Source: Nothopassalora personata
Taxonomy: Eukaryota > Ascomycota > Dothideomycetes > Mycosphaerellales > Mycosphaerellaceae
Direction of reading: 5' to 3'
Assembly: GCA_033816765.1 (NCBI GenBank)
Contig: CM066293.1
Span: forward strand, 1,860,001-1,924,000
Length of the DNA stretch: 64,000 bases
Position numbers and translations under genes: made by a program. The notes under the pieces were generated by a model, which was not told where the DNA came from, did no database searches, and saw only the letters and a list, made by a program, of their open reading frames with translations. Shown here piece after piece: positions 34,404 to 45,419 of this stretch. Positions within the stretch are counted from its first letter, which is position 1. Every line of letters starts with the position of its first letter.

Positions 34404-36950
34404 TAGCACCTCGAAAGGTAAGCTAAGCACTCGACATTACCGGTAACCTAAATCTATAAGCGTTCCTCTAGCCGATGATATTTACCTCGGAACCCTCGTT
34501 AATTAGGCACCTAATCTAGTTCTTATTTATCCCGAACTCCGCTACTACCTAAGGACTAGGGACTATAGTAAAGTTGTTAAGGACACTAGAGAGCCCGATT
34601 TTCTTAACGTCCTTATAGAGCTTAGTAGTAGGGACCGCTCCTTTAGAGTAAAGCATAGTTAAATACACTCCGACATACTAGGCCTAACTATCTTCGCGGA
34701 AGACCTCCTCATTATACTTAGGTTCATCTTTATAGGTGACTACTTGTCTAGTCCGAACCTTAGGGTCCTTTCCTATAAGGCGTCGTACTGTAGCGAGCTT
34801 CTCCTAAAGAGCGGGGGTGTTAGTAACGCGACTAAAGAGGGCAGCCTCGAACTAGCAACTATATTAAAACTAATCTTAGGCGTTTACATTAGGAAACGTT
34901 GTCTAGAGGATCTAATTAGTCTAGTAGATAATACCCTCTTCCTTTATAACCGGGCTATTACTAGCTAAACTATATTGTCGGACGTAGTTATTAATCCTTA
35001 TAGTCTTAGCATTCTACATACGCTTCCTTTATACGAAGGGGGCGTTTACGGGACTAATAGGCATATCCTTAGGCAGTTCTTTATTAGCATCGTTCCCTAA
35101 TCTATTTACTTAGGCATTATTTCCCCTTCCTAGGGTTACCCCGGATTTAGCTAATGATTGAGTTTTGCTCATTTAACTACTAACTTCGTTAATCATTTTA
35201 TCCTCCTACTAGTTAATCTTAGCTTACCGAATCTCCTATTCTAATTAAAGGCGAACTTTCTTAGTAGCCTTAGCTTAGGCTCGTAGATCCTAGGCTAAGG
35301 ACCGGGTCCTCGGGTACGGATTCTTTAGAATGCCTACGGGTGCCTTCCCTTTCACTTTATTAGACTACATAGGATAGGTAGATACCTCGTTAAGCTCGCC
35401 TAAGTCGACCGCCTACTCTACTTCACTTTCTCCGAATGAGACCTAATATGTACTAGTAGCCTTCTCCGTTTAGCTAGACCGTGCGTCCTAAGGGCTATAC
35501 TCTATTAAATGCCTAAAGTTAGGAGGGGGCTTAGAATAATTAGGAGGCGTAACCTTTATTACCCTAGTATAGTCCCTACCTATCTATTACTTACGTAGTG
35601 CGGGAATCTTATACTAGTTATTAAACTCGATCGGCCTATAATGTTCTTCGAGTAGAGGGAGTATATAGAGCAGTTTCGGTTTACTATAGTCCCTCCGAAA
35701 GTTGAACTTAGTAGGACGCGGATTACCTTCTTTCCCTAGATACTACTAGTTGTTCGGGGCGAGGTATACGTAGCCCCGGGATATTAAGGACCTTATCGCC
35801 CTATAATTGCTAGCCTAGTGCTTCGAGCTGCTATAGTTATAGTAACAACTATCTATCGCTTTGGACTGTTCGCGATTCTACGATAGGGGACGCTACATTA
35901 CGTAAATCTATAGTTTAGTGTCTAGGTCGTGCCTCTCCGGTTGTATAGAGCGTTAATTCTCGCTCGGGTAGAAGGTACCCGCGTCCGCGACGCGACCGCG
36001 CTAGTATATACGTATACTCATTTTAGCTACCTTCTAGATTAGGTTATTATTAACAATAGTCCTAGAGGTGGCCTTCTTAAGCGTGTTAATCTTAGGCTTA
36101 AGGCGCGGCATTTACTTTACGACTAAGCGGTGTAGCTAAGGTAAATTAAGTGGGAAATCTATATATATAGCTTTCTATCCCTCCTTACTATCTACGATGC
36201 TAGTAGCTTTATCGAGAATCCTCTAAAAGTCCCTAAACTTCTTAGGTTGCTTTAGGTAAAGCCCGTAAGCCTTATAGACCGCTTTCGCGACTGCCTCTAG
36301 TAATCCCTAAAGGAGAAGGCGACTCCGGGAGCTATTATCTAAATCCTTAGGTTTAATTAGGTTACTTAAGGATATAAATAGGCGGATGAATTCCTTCACA
36401 TCTTATTCTTTAGGCCTCTTGCCTTACTGCGCCCTAATAATCTCCTTAAGATATTCCCGACTCCCTAATATCGAGTAGGCGTTAAACCTTAAGAACTCTA
36501 ATAAGAACGCCCTCCTAAAACGTGCCTTGTTAGTAAGCTACCTAGGCAGCCTTGTAACTACGCGCCGGATAGTAGTTTCGCAATTGCGCTTAAACCTGCC
36601 CTAAAAATCATCCTTCTTAATAGATGCCCGAGGCGGATACTAGTCTATTACGTCGCTAAACCGCTCCTAGAACTTAGTAGCATTAGTGCTATTAAAGAAC
36701 GGATTCTTAGCACCTCCTAGAGGTGGAAAGCGAGGGCTAGCGTTTTCCATTACTACTACTAATCGTCTAAAGAGGGCAGTTATAGTATCTATTCTAATTG
36801 TACTGTTCGTTCCTACACCTATACCTAATTTAGCGGCGCTAGTTCCGCTTCTCCCTTCTTTACTAGATTTAGGTGTTTCCCCTTCCTCCGATTCCTCTAT
36901 CCCCTTATAAGGGACAGAATCCCTATAGACCCCTTTTATTTTCGTAGGGT
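34404..36950 (-). pseudogene. Gypsy-B1 gag and protease start
   Basis: Close reverse-complement copy of Gypsy-C 18930-21453, including LGIGVGTNSTIRIDTIT and the degenerate protease. It stops inside the sequence after the protease motif, at the island tail. Confidence 0.75.
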
Positions 36951-37289
36951 TTATAGGCTATTCGTAGCCTCTACCTATGTCGGTAAAGGTACTAAGTTTT
37001 TCTAGTAATGTAGCCGTATCTATTATTACGTAGTGCTTACTTTAGAATGTGCTAATACTAGTTGTTACTTAACAGGACCTTATGACCGTGATTGTTACTA
37101 AATACCTTAGACCTTAAGTGTTTTTAACCTTAGTCGACCTTAACTATGAACCTTAACCTTGACCTTTAACCTTAAGTAATAACCTTAACCGTAAACCTTA
37201 GACCTTGAACTGTGATTTTAACCTTATAAACTAGATGCTAATACGCTACCGGGTGTACACTTAATACCCCCCCTTATTAACTACTAAAA

Positions 37290-37681
37290 TAATGTCTACT
37301 AACTACCCTATATAGGCCTATCTAAGTTGTAGTAGTGTAGAGCGGCGCTTATGTAAGTAGAGGTATTTGCCGGTCCCGGGACCGTGAAATTAGGTCACGT
37401 GACGAGTAGCGCAGTAGCCGGATAAACAAGAGGATTAGCGGACCTAAACCCCTATGCCCTCTACTCGAGAGGTATGAATTGAATTGTTACCTTAATGCTA
37501 CGCTTACAATGCTTAACTGCGCAGTATATATCTTAACACCTATACTAGTCCCGCTAGCTCACCTAAATGTCCAATCAAACCTAAATGAAATAGGGGCAAG
37601 TTAGACCTAAGGAACCCTCCCTCTAAACCTAAGGTTAACATAACTAAACCTAAGGTTAACACAACTAATCAGTCGTTAATA
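37290..37681 (-). repeat. Gypsy-B1 5' LTR (392 bp)
   Basis: Same 22-bp tandem duplication as its partner, same two palindromes. In window orientation starts TAATGTCTAC and ends GTTAATA. Confidence 0.9.
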
Positions 37682-37685
37682 CTAA

Positions 37686-38392
37686 CTAGTCCTCTATAAC
37701 ATCTAGCTTAGTCGCGAACTACCGCGCTATCTAGTTGTCCTTCTATTTCGTAACCTCGTACTCTAACATAACGTCAAGTACGCGATTTATAGGATCGCTA
37801 TATACGTCTCGGTAGAACTCCTTAAAGTCCTAGTATATATACCCTATAAGGTTAACGGCGCTATGGTTAGTATACTATCGCTCGCTTACCTCTACGCTAA
37901 GGTACATAACCCTATATAGGACCTTTAATTCGTCTATCGCGTATATAGTGCCTAAGAGGGCGAAGATAAGTAAGAGCTCCCGAAGGAATACCCTTACCTT
38001 CCTTATCGAATCCCCTCTAAAAGGCGTCGGCTCTTTTAGGCGCGGTCGCGTCGCATACGCTACGGCCGCGCCTCGTACTATAATACTATCGTTAGTAGTT
38101 ATAGAGACAGAGGTAGGGGTTGTGGTAGGGAGATGATCTTCTCTCCTCCCTCCTATACGCTCTAGAGGCGGGTGCGCTTATAGCGCGTAAGATCTCTAGC
38201 CGCTCGATCTTCCGCTGTATCTCTTACTCTTTAATCTTAGCCCGTAAGGCCTCTCTTCTCGTAACTAAGGCTGCACGACGCGCCTACTACTATGCTCTAG
38301 GGCTTAGGGGCGGCGTAGGCGACTCGCCGTCGTGTACGTCGCGATCGGGCTCTATAGCGTGTATAGATTATAACGAAGGGAAGCTTTAGAAC
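37686..38392 (-). pseudogene. Gypsy-A gag, N-terminal part
   Basis: Minus strand between the 5' LTR and the B1 insertion. It contains a charged N-terminal helix, the AVAYATRPRLKEPTPF segment near 38040 and the retrotransposon gag core, which continues at 30758 after removal of B1. Unlike the A3 copy it keeps several CG and CA sites. Confidence 0.65.
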
Positions 38393-38590
38393 TGTAAGGG
38401 CCGTAAGACTATAAGGGGATGTCGTAATGTATAGCACGCCTACGATCTTCTAATCGTAGATAAACTAAAGCTTACTTTCTTCTATAGACGCTATACGCGT
38501 CTCCTAGTGTACGCATGCGCGTCACGTGCGGCATACTAAGCCGGGCATAGCCGCATTATATGTAAGGGTTAGCTATAGGCTACCCTTACA
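38393..38590 (-). repeat. Gypsy-A 5' LTR (198 bp)
   Basis: Best-preserved end: TGTAAGGGCC at the left and CCCTTACA at the right. Followed by the TSD taggc. Confidence 0.9.
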
Positions 38591-39004
38591 TAGGCTAATA
38601 GGACTACGACCTATCGTACTACTAGAATGACGCTAGCTTAGGTCCTATATAGCTATCGCACGATTCTACCAATTAAGGTTAAGTACCCGACTTAGGCGAA
38701 TTATTAATAGGGATCGGTTAAGACGACTAAGGACCTACTTACAATACGTGCGCGTTAACTCTAGGCTCGAGACCTTAGTTTAGAAGAGCTACATGCTCGA
38801 AAAAAGCGACTAAGAGAACTTAGTAAGGACTACTTTAATTCTTACCGGAATGTTAACTTTATTAGTTTCTAGAAGGGCGACCTTATTATAAGATTCGACA
38901 AGCTATATAAGGATAACTTCTCACGCAAAATCGGTTACCGATAGTAAGTTCTATATCGGGTATCTAGTGTCTCTAGGGAGTTTAGTACCTATATTCTTAA
39001 GGAA

Positions 39005-39251
39005 TGTTAAGATGTAGCATCTTAAGGGGAGCTGACAGTTAGGTTGTGATCTAATAGCCTAAGGCATCTACGATAACTTAGCTTATCGGAAGACACCTTC
39101 TCTCCCCTTTAGCTTAGATAGACATCTAACACAATTAACGCATTAGTTCCTAATATATTGCTACATGCCCTGTAACTGTTAGCTAGTTGAAGATTAATCT
39201 CTTACTCTACTCCGCTACTAACTACGTATCCTATAAGGTCTTAACTTAACA
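39005..39251 (+). repeat. Copia-2 5' LTR (247 bp)
   Basis: TGTTAAGATG...TAACTTAACA. An internal inverted repeat gatgtagcatc is near its start. Confidence 0.92.
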
Positions 39252-39266
39252 GGTTATAAGCCCGGG
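39252..39266 (+). promoter_or_regulatory. Copia-2 primer-binding site, half initiator tRNA-Met
   Basis: GGTTATAAGCCCGGG directly after the LTR, identical to Copia-3 and complementary to the initiator tRNA-Met anticodon arm except one G-to-A change. Confidence 0.72.
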
Positions 39267-39299
39267 TTTGTGTAGGAGTAAGAGCAACCTATATTAGTA

Positions 39300-42200
39300 C
39301 AGGTTACTTGTATCCCTTACTATTATAGCAGAAAACATCTAGGAAGTAGAAGTCTACCCCATCTATCCTATTAAGGAGCTTAGTTTAATACTACGTAATA
39401 GGTAATCTAGAAAAGGACTCTATACGGCTTACTATAAGCTAATACCTTAAAGACACTCTATAGGCAGAACTGCATCGAGATACTATTAAGAAGAACTTTA
39501 AGTAAGTTATTTAGAACTCTACTAGGAGAGACAGACCTATGTCCTAGCTCCGAGACTATACCGCTCTTTCTTTACCCTACTAAGTAGGCCTTAGTATCTA
39601 CACCTACGAACCTTACTGTTCTATACTAAAAGCCTTAGCAGGACCTAAGCTACGACTTTAAAGCATTTATTACATTCAATTCATTATAGATTTATACTAA
39701 GAGAAAGGAGAAGAGAAGGGAACTAAAATCCCAATTCTTAGGAGAGATAATTAGAAGAGATAGTTTAACCTTTAGAGATATAAGGTAGAGAGCTAGTTAG
39801 CATTCTTTATAATTAATGACCTATTAGAAGTGTTATTTAACAACATTAAGGGCAAGAACCTAAAACTCTAGGAAGAGACTAAGATTAAAGAGATCCTTAA
39901 TACACTAACATAGATAAAACAAAATGCAGCTTGCTGCTTTAGTATCCTAAGTAGGATTATAGAAGAAGATGAATTTAAGCTTAAGGGCTCTTACGAATCT
40001 AGAAAAGCTACTAAGATATAGGTGCATCTCTAGAACAAGTATAGCTAGGTGTTACTAACCTATACACATAAGCTTATAAAACAGTTTATAAACTTTAAGA
40101 TAAGTGAAGAGTTTACTATTAGATCTACATAGGCACACCTAGTGTCTCTTAGAAGGAGGATTACTAATGTTAACCTAGAGGGCTAGCACTATAGGAAAGC
40201 TAATATAAGAATAACCTAGCTTTTAAGCTTACTACTACCTAACTACTATATAGCTAGGGATACTATTATAGCTTAGCTAAAGATAGATTATAAAAGGACC
40301 TTAAAGATCCTTAAGGCTCAAGAGGCTAGATTGAATCCCTCTAAGGCTAAGTATAGTATAGTAGCTACCTAGGTTAGGCCCTTAAGTTAGGTAAGATTAC
40401 TTTCCTACCTTCTCTATAAGAAGGACTATCTTATTAAGGACTGCCCTAGTCTCTCTAAGGCAAAGAAGGTCCTTAGATCTTATTCCTAAGCACTATCCTC
40501 CTAGAATACAACATATATTAAGAAGAGAAGATCTCTACTACTATCTTTAAGAAGAACACTAAGAGAGAAGTCCTCTATAGAGGAACTTAAGAAAATGGTA
40601 AAGAAACTTAGCTCTAACATACTGTTACTCTAGAAGAACTAGGCCTAGTCTCCTTCCTCTAAAACAAGGAAGACTAGGAAAGGTTTCTCTACCTAAGAGC
40701 TACCTAACTTATACAACTTATCCTAGAAGACAATGTCTAATAATAATAAGTATAATAAAGTAGCTTACTTAACTGCAGAAGTCTAAGGCAAGTTCCCCTT
40801 ATTAGAGTAGTTACTTAATTCTTATGCTTTATCCTATATAACTAACTAGAGCTGCCTCTTTAGATCCATAACTCCCTTAATAAAGAAGAAATGGATTAAA
40901 GTGGGAGGTGGGCATTTGTTAGCCACTTATATTAGGACTGTAGAGATAAGTAGGAGATCTAGTAGGAAAGTTGTTTTAGAAGATGTTCTGCTTATACCTA
41001 AGCTAGGAGTGAACCTAGTTTCTTAGAACCAGTTTAGTAAGCAGTTTAGTGTCTAACCTCCTTTATTTTCTCTTGTATCCCCCTCTAGCTAAACTGTTGT
41101 CTAGATAAGGCTTATTAGGGGGGTTCCATTCATTAATGAGATTTCTCCTCTACTATAAGAAAAGGCACATTACTCATTATGTGCACTACTAATAGAGAAT
41201 ACCTTTATAACTGCTGAATTAGAGACTAACCTAAAACAGTAGGAGCTTTAGCATAGAAGATTTGCACACTTTAGGAAGAACTTGCTCTAGAATCTTTATA
41301 AGGTAATAGACTTGAAAGAACCTATTCCTGTTCCTAGGGATAGCTTCTACTAGTATAGAGTGTGTTTAATAGCAAAGATGAAGAAGTACAAAGGCAAAGT
41401 TACTAAGAGAAGACCTAAAAGACTTGCCCTTGTATCTATTGACATATGTGGTCTACTGCTAACATTAAGGCTAGGGTTTAAATACTAGCTTAAGATTGTT
41501 AATAACTTCTCTAGAAAGAAGTAGACCTGTCCTCTTAAGAAAAGAGAAGATGCTCTAGTTGCTCTCTAGAACTAGAAGATCAAGGCAGAGAGGAAATCAT
41601 TAGTACAGTTAAAAGCAGTTAGGCTTAATAATATAAGGGAACTTATTGCATTAGTTAAGCAGTGGGAGAAGGATTTAGGAATTAGGCTAGAGCATACTAA
41701 GGCATACAACTCGCTCTAAAATAGACTAGTTAAAAGGTCAATATAAACCTTAGAAGACTCTATAAGGGCAATACTTAAAGAGGCCAAGATGCTAATTGAA
41801 TTCTAGCCTAAAGCACTAGAAGCCTAAACCTACATAAGGAACAAACTACTAAATGATCTAGACTATAATAGGTTCAAGGTTTCACTAGATAAAGCCTTTA
41901 ATAGTATTAAGCCAACTATTAACCATTTGAAGGTTTAGGGATGCAAAGCTATTATCTACATAGACATAAGATCCTAGCCTTAATAGGCAAGAAGTGATAA
42001 ACTGATAAATAGAGGTAAAGAAGCAGTGTTTGTTAGATACGTTAAAAACACAGCTAAGGCCTAGCTCTTTTAGGAACTAGACATAAAAGCTATTAAACAA
42101 CATACACATGTAGACTTCTTTAAGGACTAACCTAGAGGTGATATAGATCTCAATATTACAAAATTGAATCTATTAAGCAATGCACCAGCTAGGAGACCCT

Positions 42201-44335
42201 TAGGAAGGCTAAGGAAGGACATATCCTTAGAGCAACCTGTTCACCATTCAATCATTTAGAGCCTAGTAACAGCCCAACTAAGAAAGCTGTTTATACAACT
42301 TCCCTAGCCTCTAAAGAATGTAGGGGAATTTTAGAAAATTGATAAGCCAATTGAGATAAGCTTATTAGATCCCTAGGAAAAGGATGTTACTAGGACATAA
42401 GTAACTACTCTTAGATCATCCCTTAGTAAGAGGAGGGCTAACCATAATATTGAGGGCTATAAATGGAAATAGAAAGCCCTAAGATCTATAGTCCCTATAC
42501 CTAAACTAGCTACTAAAGTGGGAGAAGCAATAGACCTCTTAGAGAACCTTGCTGCTTACTACTAAGCTTTCTTTATAGCCATGCAATCAGTAGATAATTC
42601 AGTACTATAGGATAGTAAATTCCTAGAAGAAGTTAAGGAGATAGCCTTTGTAGCAACTATAGAAGTTATTGTATATAAGCAAGAGATCCCAATTCCAAAG
42701 TCCTACAAGGATGCTATAAATAACAAGAAATAGGGACACCTTTAGAAGAAAGCAATCTAGAAGGAGCTAGATGCTCTATAGAGCAACAACACCTAGGAGA
42801 ATGCTGTTCCACTAAAAGGAGTAAACTTAGTTACGTTAAGATAGGTCTTTAATGTTAAAAGAAGCATTAGTAGAGCCATTAAAAAGTTCAAGGCTAGGCT
42901 AGTTATAAGGGGCTTTTCATAGAAGTTTAGTGTTAACTTTATAGAGACATTTGCGCCTACAGTTAGATAGGACACCCTTAGGGTATTTATAGCTATTGTA
43001 TGTAAGAAGGATCTCTATCTTTACTAAGTGGATATAAACAATGCGTTCATACAAAGCACCCTCTATAAAGACATCTTTATATTACTACCACTAGGAGTTA
43101 AGCTTCCACTAAACATAGTGTTTAAGATCCTTAAAAGCTTATATAGACTTAAGTAAGTAGCTAGAGATTAGAATCAACTCTATATGTCAAAGCTTAGAGA
43201 GATTAGATTCACACAGTTAGAGGTAGATCCATACCTACTTATTTATAAGGAAAAAGAGATCATAATTCTTACACATGTAGATGACATTCCAATTGCTGCA
43301 CTAAAGTTAACGGATGTTCTCTAGTTTAAAAGAGAACTTAGTAAAGTCTTTAAGATTAAAGATCTTAGTAAACCTAAAAAGATCCTTAGCATAAGAGTTA
43401 TAAGGGACAGGAGGAGAGGAATCCTAAAACTTAACTAGGGACACTTTATTAGGGACAACCTTGCTAAGATAGGGATAAACCATAAGAAGGCAGCACCTAC
43501 ACACTTACCTATAGACAGCTATAAGGCTCTTAAACCTTCAAGCTACATAGATAAGAGGTGTAACAATGTAGAGTACTAGAGTATTAATAGTACATAGATA
43601 TAGCTAGCAACAATTACAAGGCTAGACATTGCTTTTGCCCTAGGAAGGATAAGCTTATTTATAAGTAACCTATCCGCCTACTATATAAAGGCTTTAAAGA
43701 AGATTACAAGATATCTAAGGTTATATCCTAATCTTAGCCTTGTCTTCTCTAGGCATAGAGAAGGATGCCTAGTTGGATACTATAACTCTGATTATACAAT
43801 AGATAAAGTAGACAGAGTCTCTATCCTTAGGTATGTCTTCTTCCTCTATAGGGTACTAGTCTCCTAGATAAGTAAGAAGTAAAAGTCTATAGTAACATCC
43901 ATAATAGAAGCTAAATACATAGCTATGAATGCATGTGCAAAGCAATCCCAATTCCTAGCTTCACTGCTAAGGGAGATAGACTGTCTAGAGTTAGTAGGAG
44001 ACTGTTCCTATTAACTAAGGATCACTAGAAACCAGGAGACTATGTTAAGCTTAAGACCAGTCCAATTAAGAGGTAACAACTAAGCTGCCCTCACCCTAGT
44101 AAGGGATGCACATGTTTATAATAAGTTAAAGCACATTAACATTGCCTACAATACTGTTAGGAAACTTTAGTAGAAAAGGCTTATTACTGTTAAGTACACC
44201 CTAACATCTAAGATGGTTGTAGATAGGTTTATAAAGCTAAAGACTAGTCCACACTTCTAGAGGTTTATAAGCTAGCTTAACCTGTTATAGAGATCTAAAT
44301 ACTACTAATAGGAGAAGAGTAGACTGTAACCTCCT
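39300..44335 (+). pseudogene. Copia-2 gag-pol
   Basis: Degenerate frame with TAG stops but long readable stretches. Gag ends with a zinc-knuckle remnant (LYKKDYLIKDCPSLSKAK, ~40410-40465). Protease region near 40805 (NSYALSYITN). Integrase: RLALVSIDICGLLLTLRL near 41420 with the first Asp, and KEDALVAL-like helix after it. RT: YLYQVDINNAFIQ-like region near 43015, then LTHVDDIPIAALKL near 43270, where the usual YVDD is HVDD. RNase H: SIVTSIIEAKYIAMNACAK near 43880 and RGNNQAALTLVRDAH near 44070. Less damaged than Copia-1. Confidence 0.85.
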
Positions 44336-44353
44336 ATATAAGATAAGTAGGAG

Positions 44354-44600
44354 TGTTAAGATGTAGCATCTTAAGGGGAGCTAATAGTTAGGTTGTAATC
44401 TAATAGCCTAAGGCATCTACGATAACTTAGCTTATCGGAAGATACCTTCTCTCCCCTTTAGCTTAGATAGACATCTAACACAATTAACGCATTAGTTCCT
44501 AATATATTGCTGCATGCCCTGTAACTGTTAGCTAGTTGAAGATTGATCTCTTACTCTACTCCGCTACTAACTACGTATCCTATAAGGTCTTAACTTAACA
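44354..44600 (+). repeat. Copia-2 3' LTR (247 bp)
   Basis: Differs from the 5' LTR by changes such as GCTGACAG to GCTAATAG and GACACC to GATACC. Two sites are mutated in the 5' copy instead (TGCTGC, GATTGATC kept here). Confidence 0.92.
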
Positions 44601-45080
44601 AGGAACTTAATAGCACGCTAATAAAGGGTGTTTAGGCACGAGAAAACCTTAAGCTAGTTCTAGAGCTTCGCCCGGATAACATAGGAGTACTAGGCCTAGA
44701 TAATGGGATCGATCTCGTAATAGGGGAGGGAGAAGTCGCTAATAGCGTCGCTAATAGCGAAGATAGTAGTAATTTGAACGAGATCGAGCCTATCGCCGAC
44801 GAAGACGTGCTACCTATAGGAGTTAACGAAAGGGGATCGTATCCTAAACCGGAATCTAAGAAGCTATAGGTTAGGCCTTATAATCTTTCTATAGCCGAAA
44901 TTTCACAGTTTAGTAGGATCGAGGCTAAGAACTAATTAGTTAGTAATAGTGTACGGAGTTCACTTCCCTTAGGCATGTGTTACGTATACCCTTTAGTTTA
45001 TTAAGCCAATTCGGTTATCTAGACTTTACTTTATAGGGTGTTCTTACCTTAGTTAGACCTCAGTTAGTAGAGTTATATTT

Positions 45081-45114
45081 ACCGGTCCCGGGACCGGTAA
45101 ATCGGATTACGTGA
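45081..45114 (+). promoter_or_regulatory. Inverted copy of the LTR palindrome module upstream of the third ORF
   Basis: CCGGTCCCGGGACCGG (45082-45097), then TAAATCGGATTACGTGA, matching the reverse complement of the LTR segment that joins the CACGTG palindrome to the GGTCCCGGGACC palindrome. A pyrimidine-rich tract (45320-45420) follows and then the third ORF. This arrangement suggests an internal promoter borrowed from or shared with the LTR. Confidence 0.5.
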
Positions 45115-45419
45115 TAGCGTAGCATGCCCCTACCGAATGCTTACCTAGGTAGTTACTAGCACTAGTTTTTAGTCACATGTAGGGTTATCGGACCTTTAGT
45201 GTAACCTTAATAGTACTGCTCTTACTACTTATAAGACCGGTCTCGGCGCTGCTACCTTATAACGGTTATAGGGACATACGCTAAGAGGCATACTTAAGCG
45301 CAGCTCTCTACCTACTACTTCCTCTCCTTTTCTTTAAATACTAACATATCTATCTACTACTACTACACACATTAGACGGTTCTTTAGCCTCTCTCTCTTT
45401 ACCACCTTAACCTTCTTTA

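Larger units (their letters stand above)
30763..37681 (-). mobile_element. Gypsy-B1, deletion derivative of the Gypsy-C family
   Basis: LTRs 30763-31155 (3') and 37290-37681 (5'), TSD ctaa at 30759-30762 and 37682-37685. It has leader repeats, gag and the protease start (37235-34404), then an unrelated 769-bp island, then the C-terminal half of the third ORF. RT, RNase H and integrase are absent: the breakpoints correspond to about 21453 and 46917 of Gypsy-C. It inserted into Gypsy-A gag. A solo LTR sits at 31225-31573. Confidence 0.92.
24785..38590 (-). mobile_element. Gypsy-A, full-length chromodomain Gypsy element
   Basis: 198-bp LTRs at 24785-24982 (3') and 38393-38590 (5'), TSD taggc at 24780-24784 and 38591-38595. 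About 6.9 kb after removal of B1. Minus-strand order: gag with one zinc knuckle, protease, RT, RNase H, integrase, chromodomain, candidate accessory ORF, purine tract (gaaggggaggtagtta) beside the 3' LTR. It interrupts Gypsy-C integrase. Confidence 0.93.
39005..44600 (+). mobile_element. Copia-2, full-length lightly mutated Ty1/copia element
   Basis: 5,596 bp with 247-bp LTRs (39005-39251, 44354-44600) and TSD aggaa (39000-39004 and 44601-44605). Order: primer site, gag, protease, integrase, RT, RNase H, LTR. It disrupts Gypsy-C integrase. The LTRs differ at only about six positions, all RIP-type transitions, so it is much younger than its host. Confidence 0.94.
21280..44945 (+). pseudogene. 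Gypsy-C protease-RT-RNase H-integrase, in three pieces
   Basis: Pieces: 21280-24784, 38596-39004 and 44606-44945. Protease remnant LINKGSEVNIIG near 21350 (DSG replaced). RT begins near 22240, with RLHLSLRVIVKRIIRARIKNN spanning 22558-22620, then ASLMDLFLGYN and ITLDKSYRD near 22815-22875. The catalytic box is FLDNIGIKG near 23011, where the usual second Asp is Asn. RNase H has the linker HVTGTRYTSLDALSRRP near 23830. Integrase has ILPYYPQSNAPVEA near 24655, then after Gypsy-A YRTILPIKVKYPTQANYQ, and after Copia-2 ARENLKLVLELRPDNIG. Pol ends near 44942. Inactive. Confidence 0.85.
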
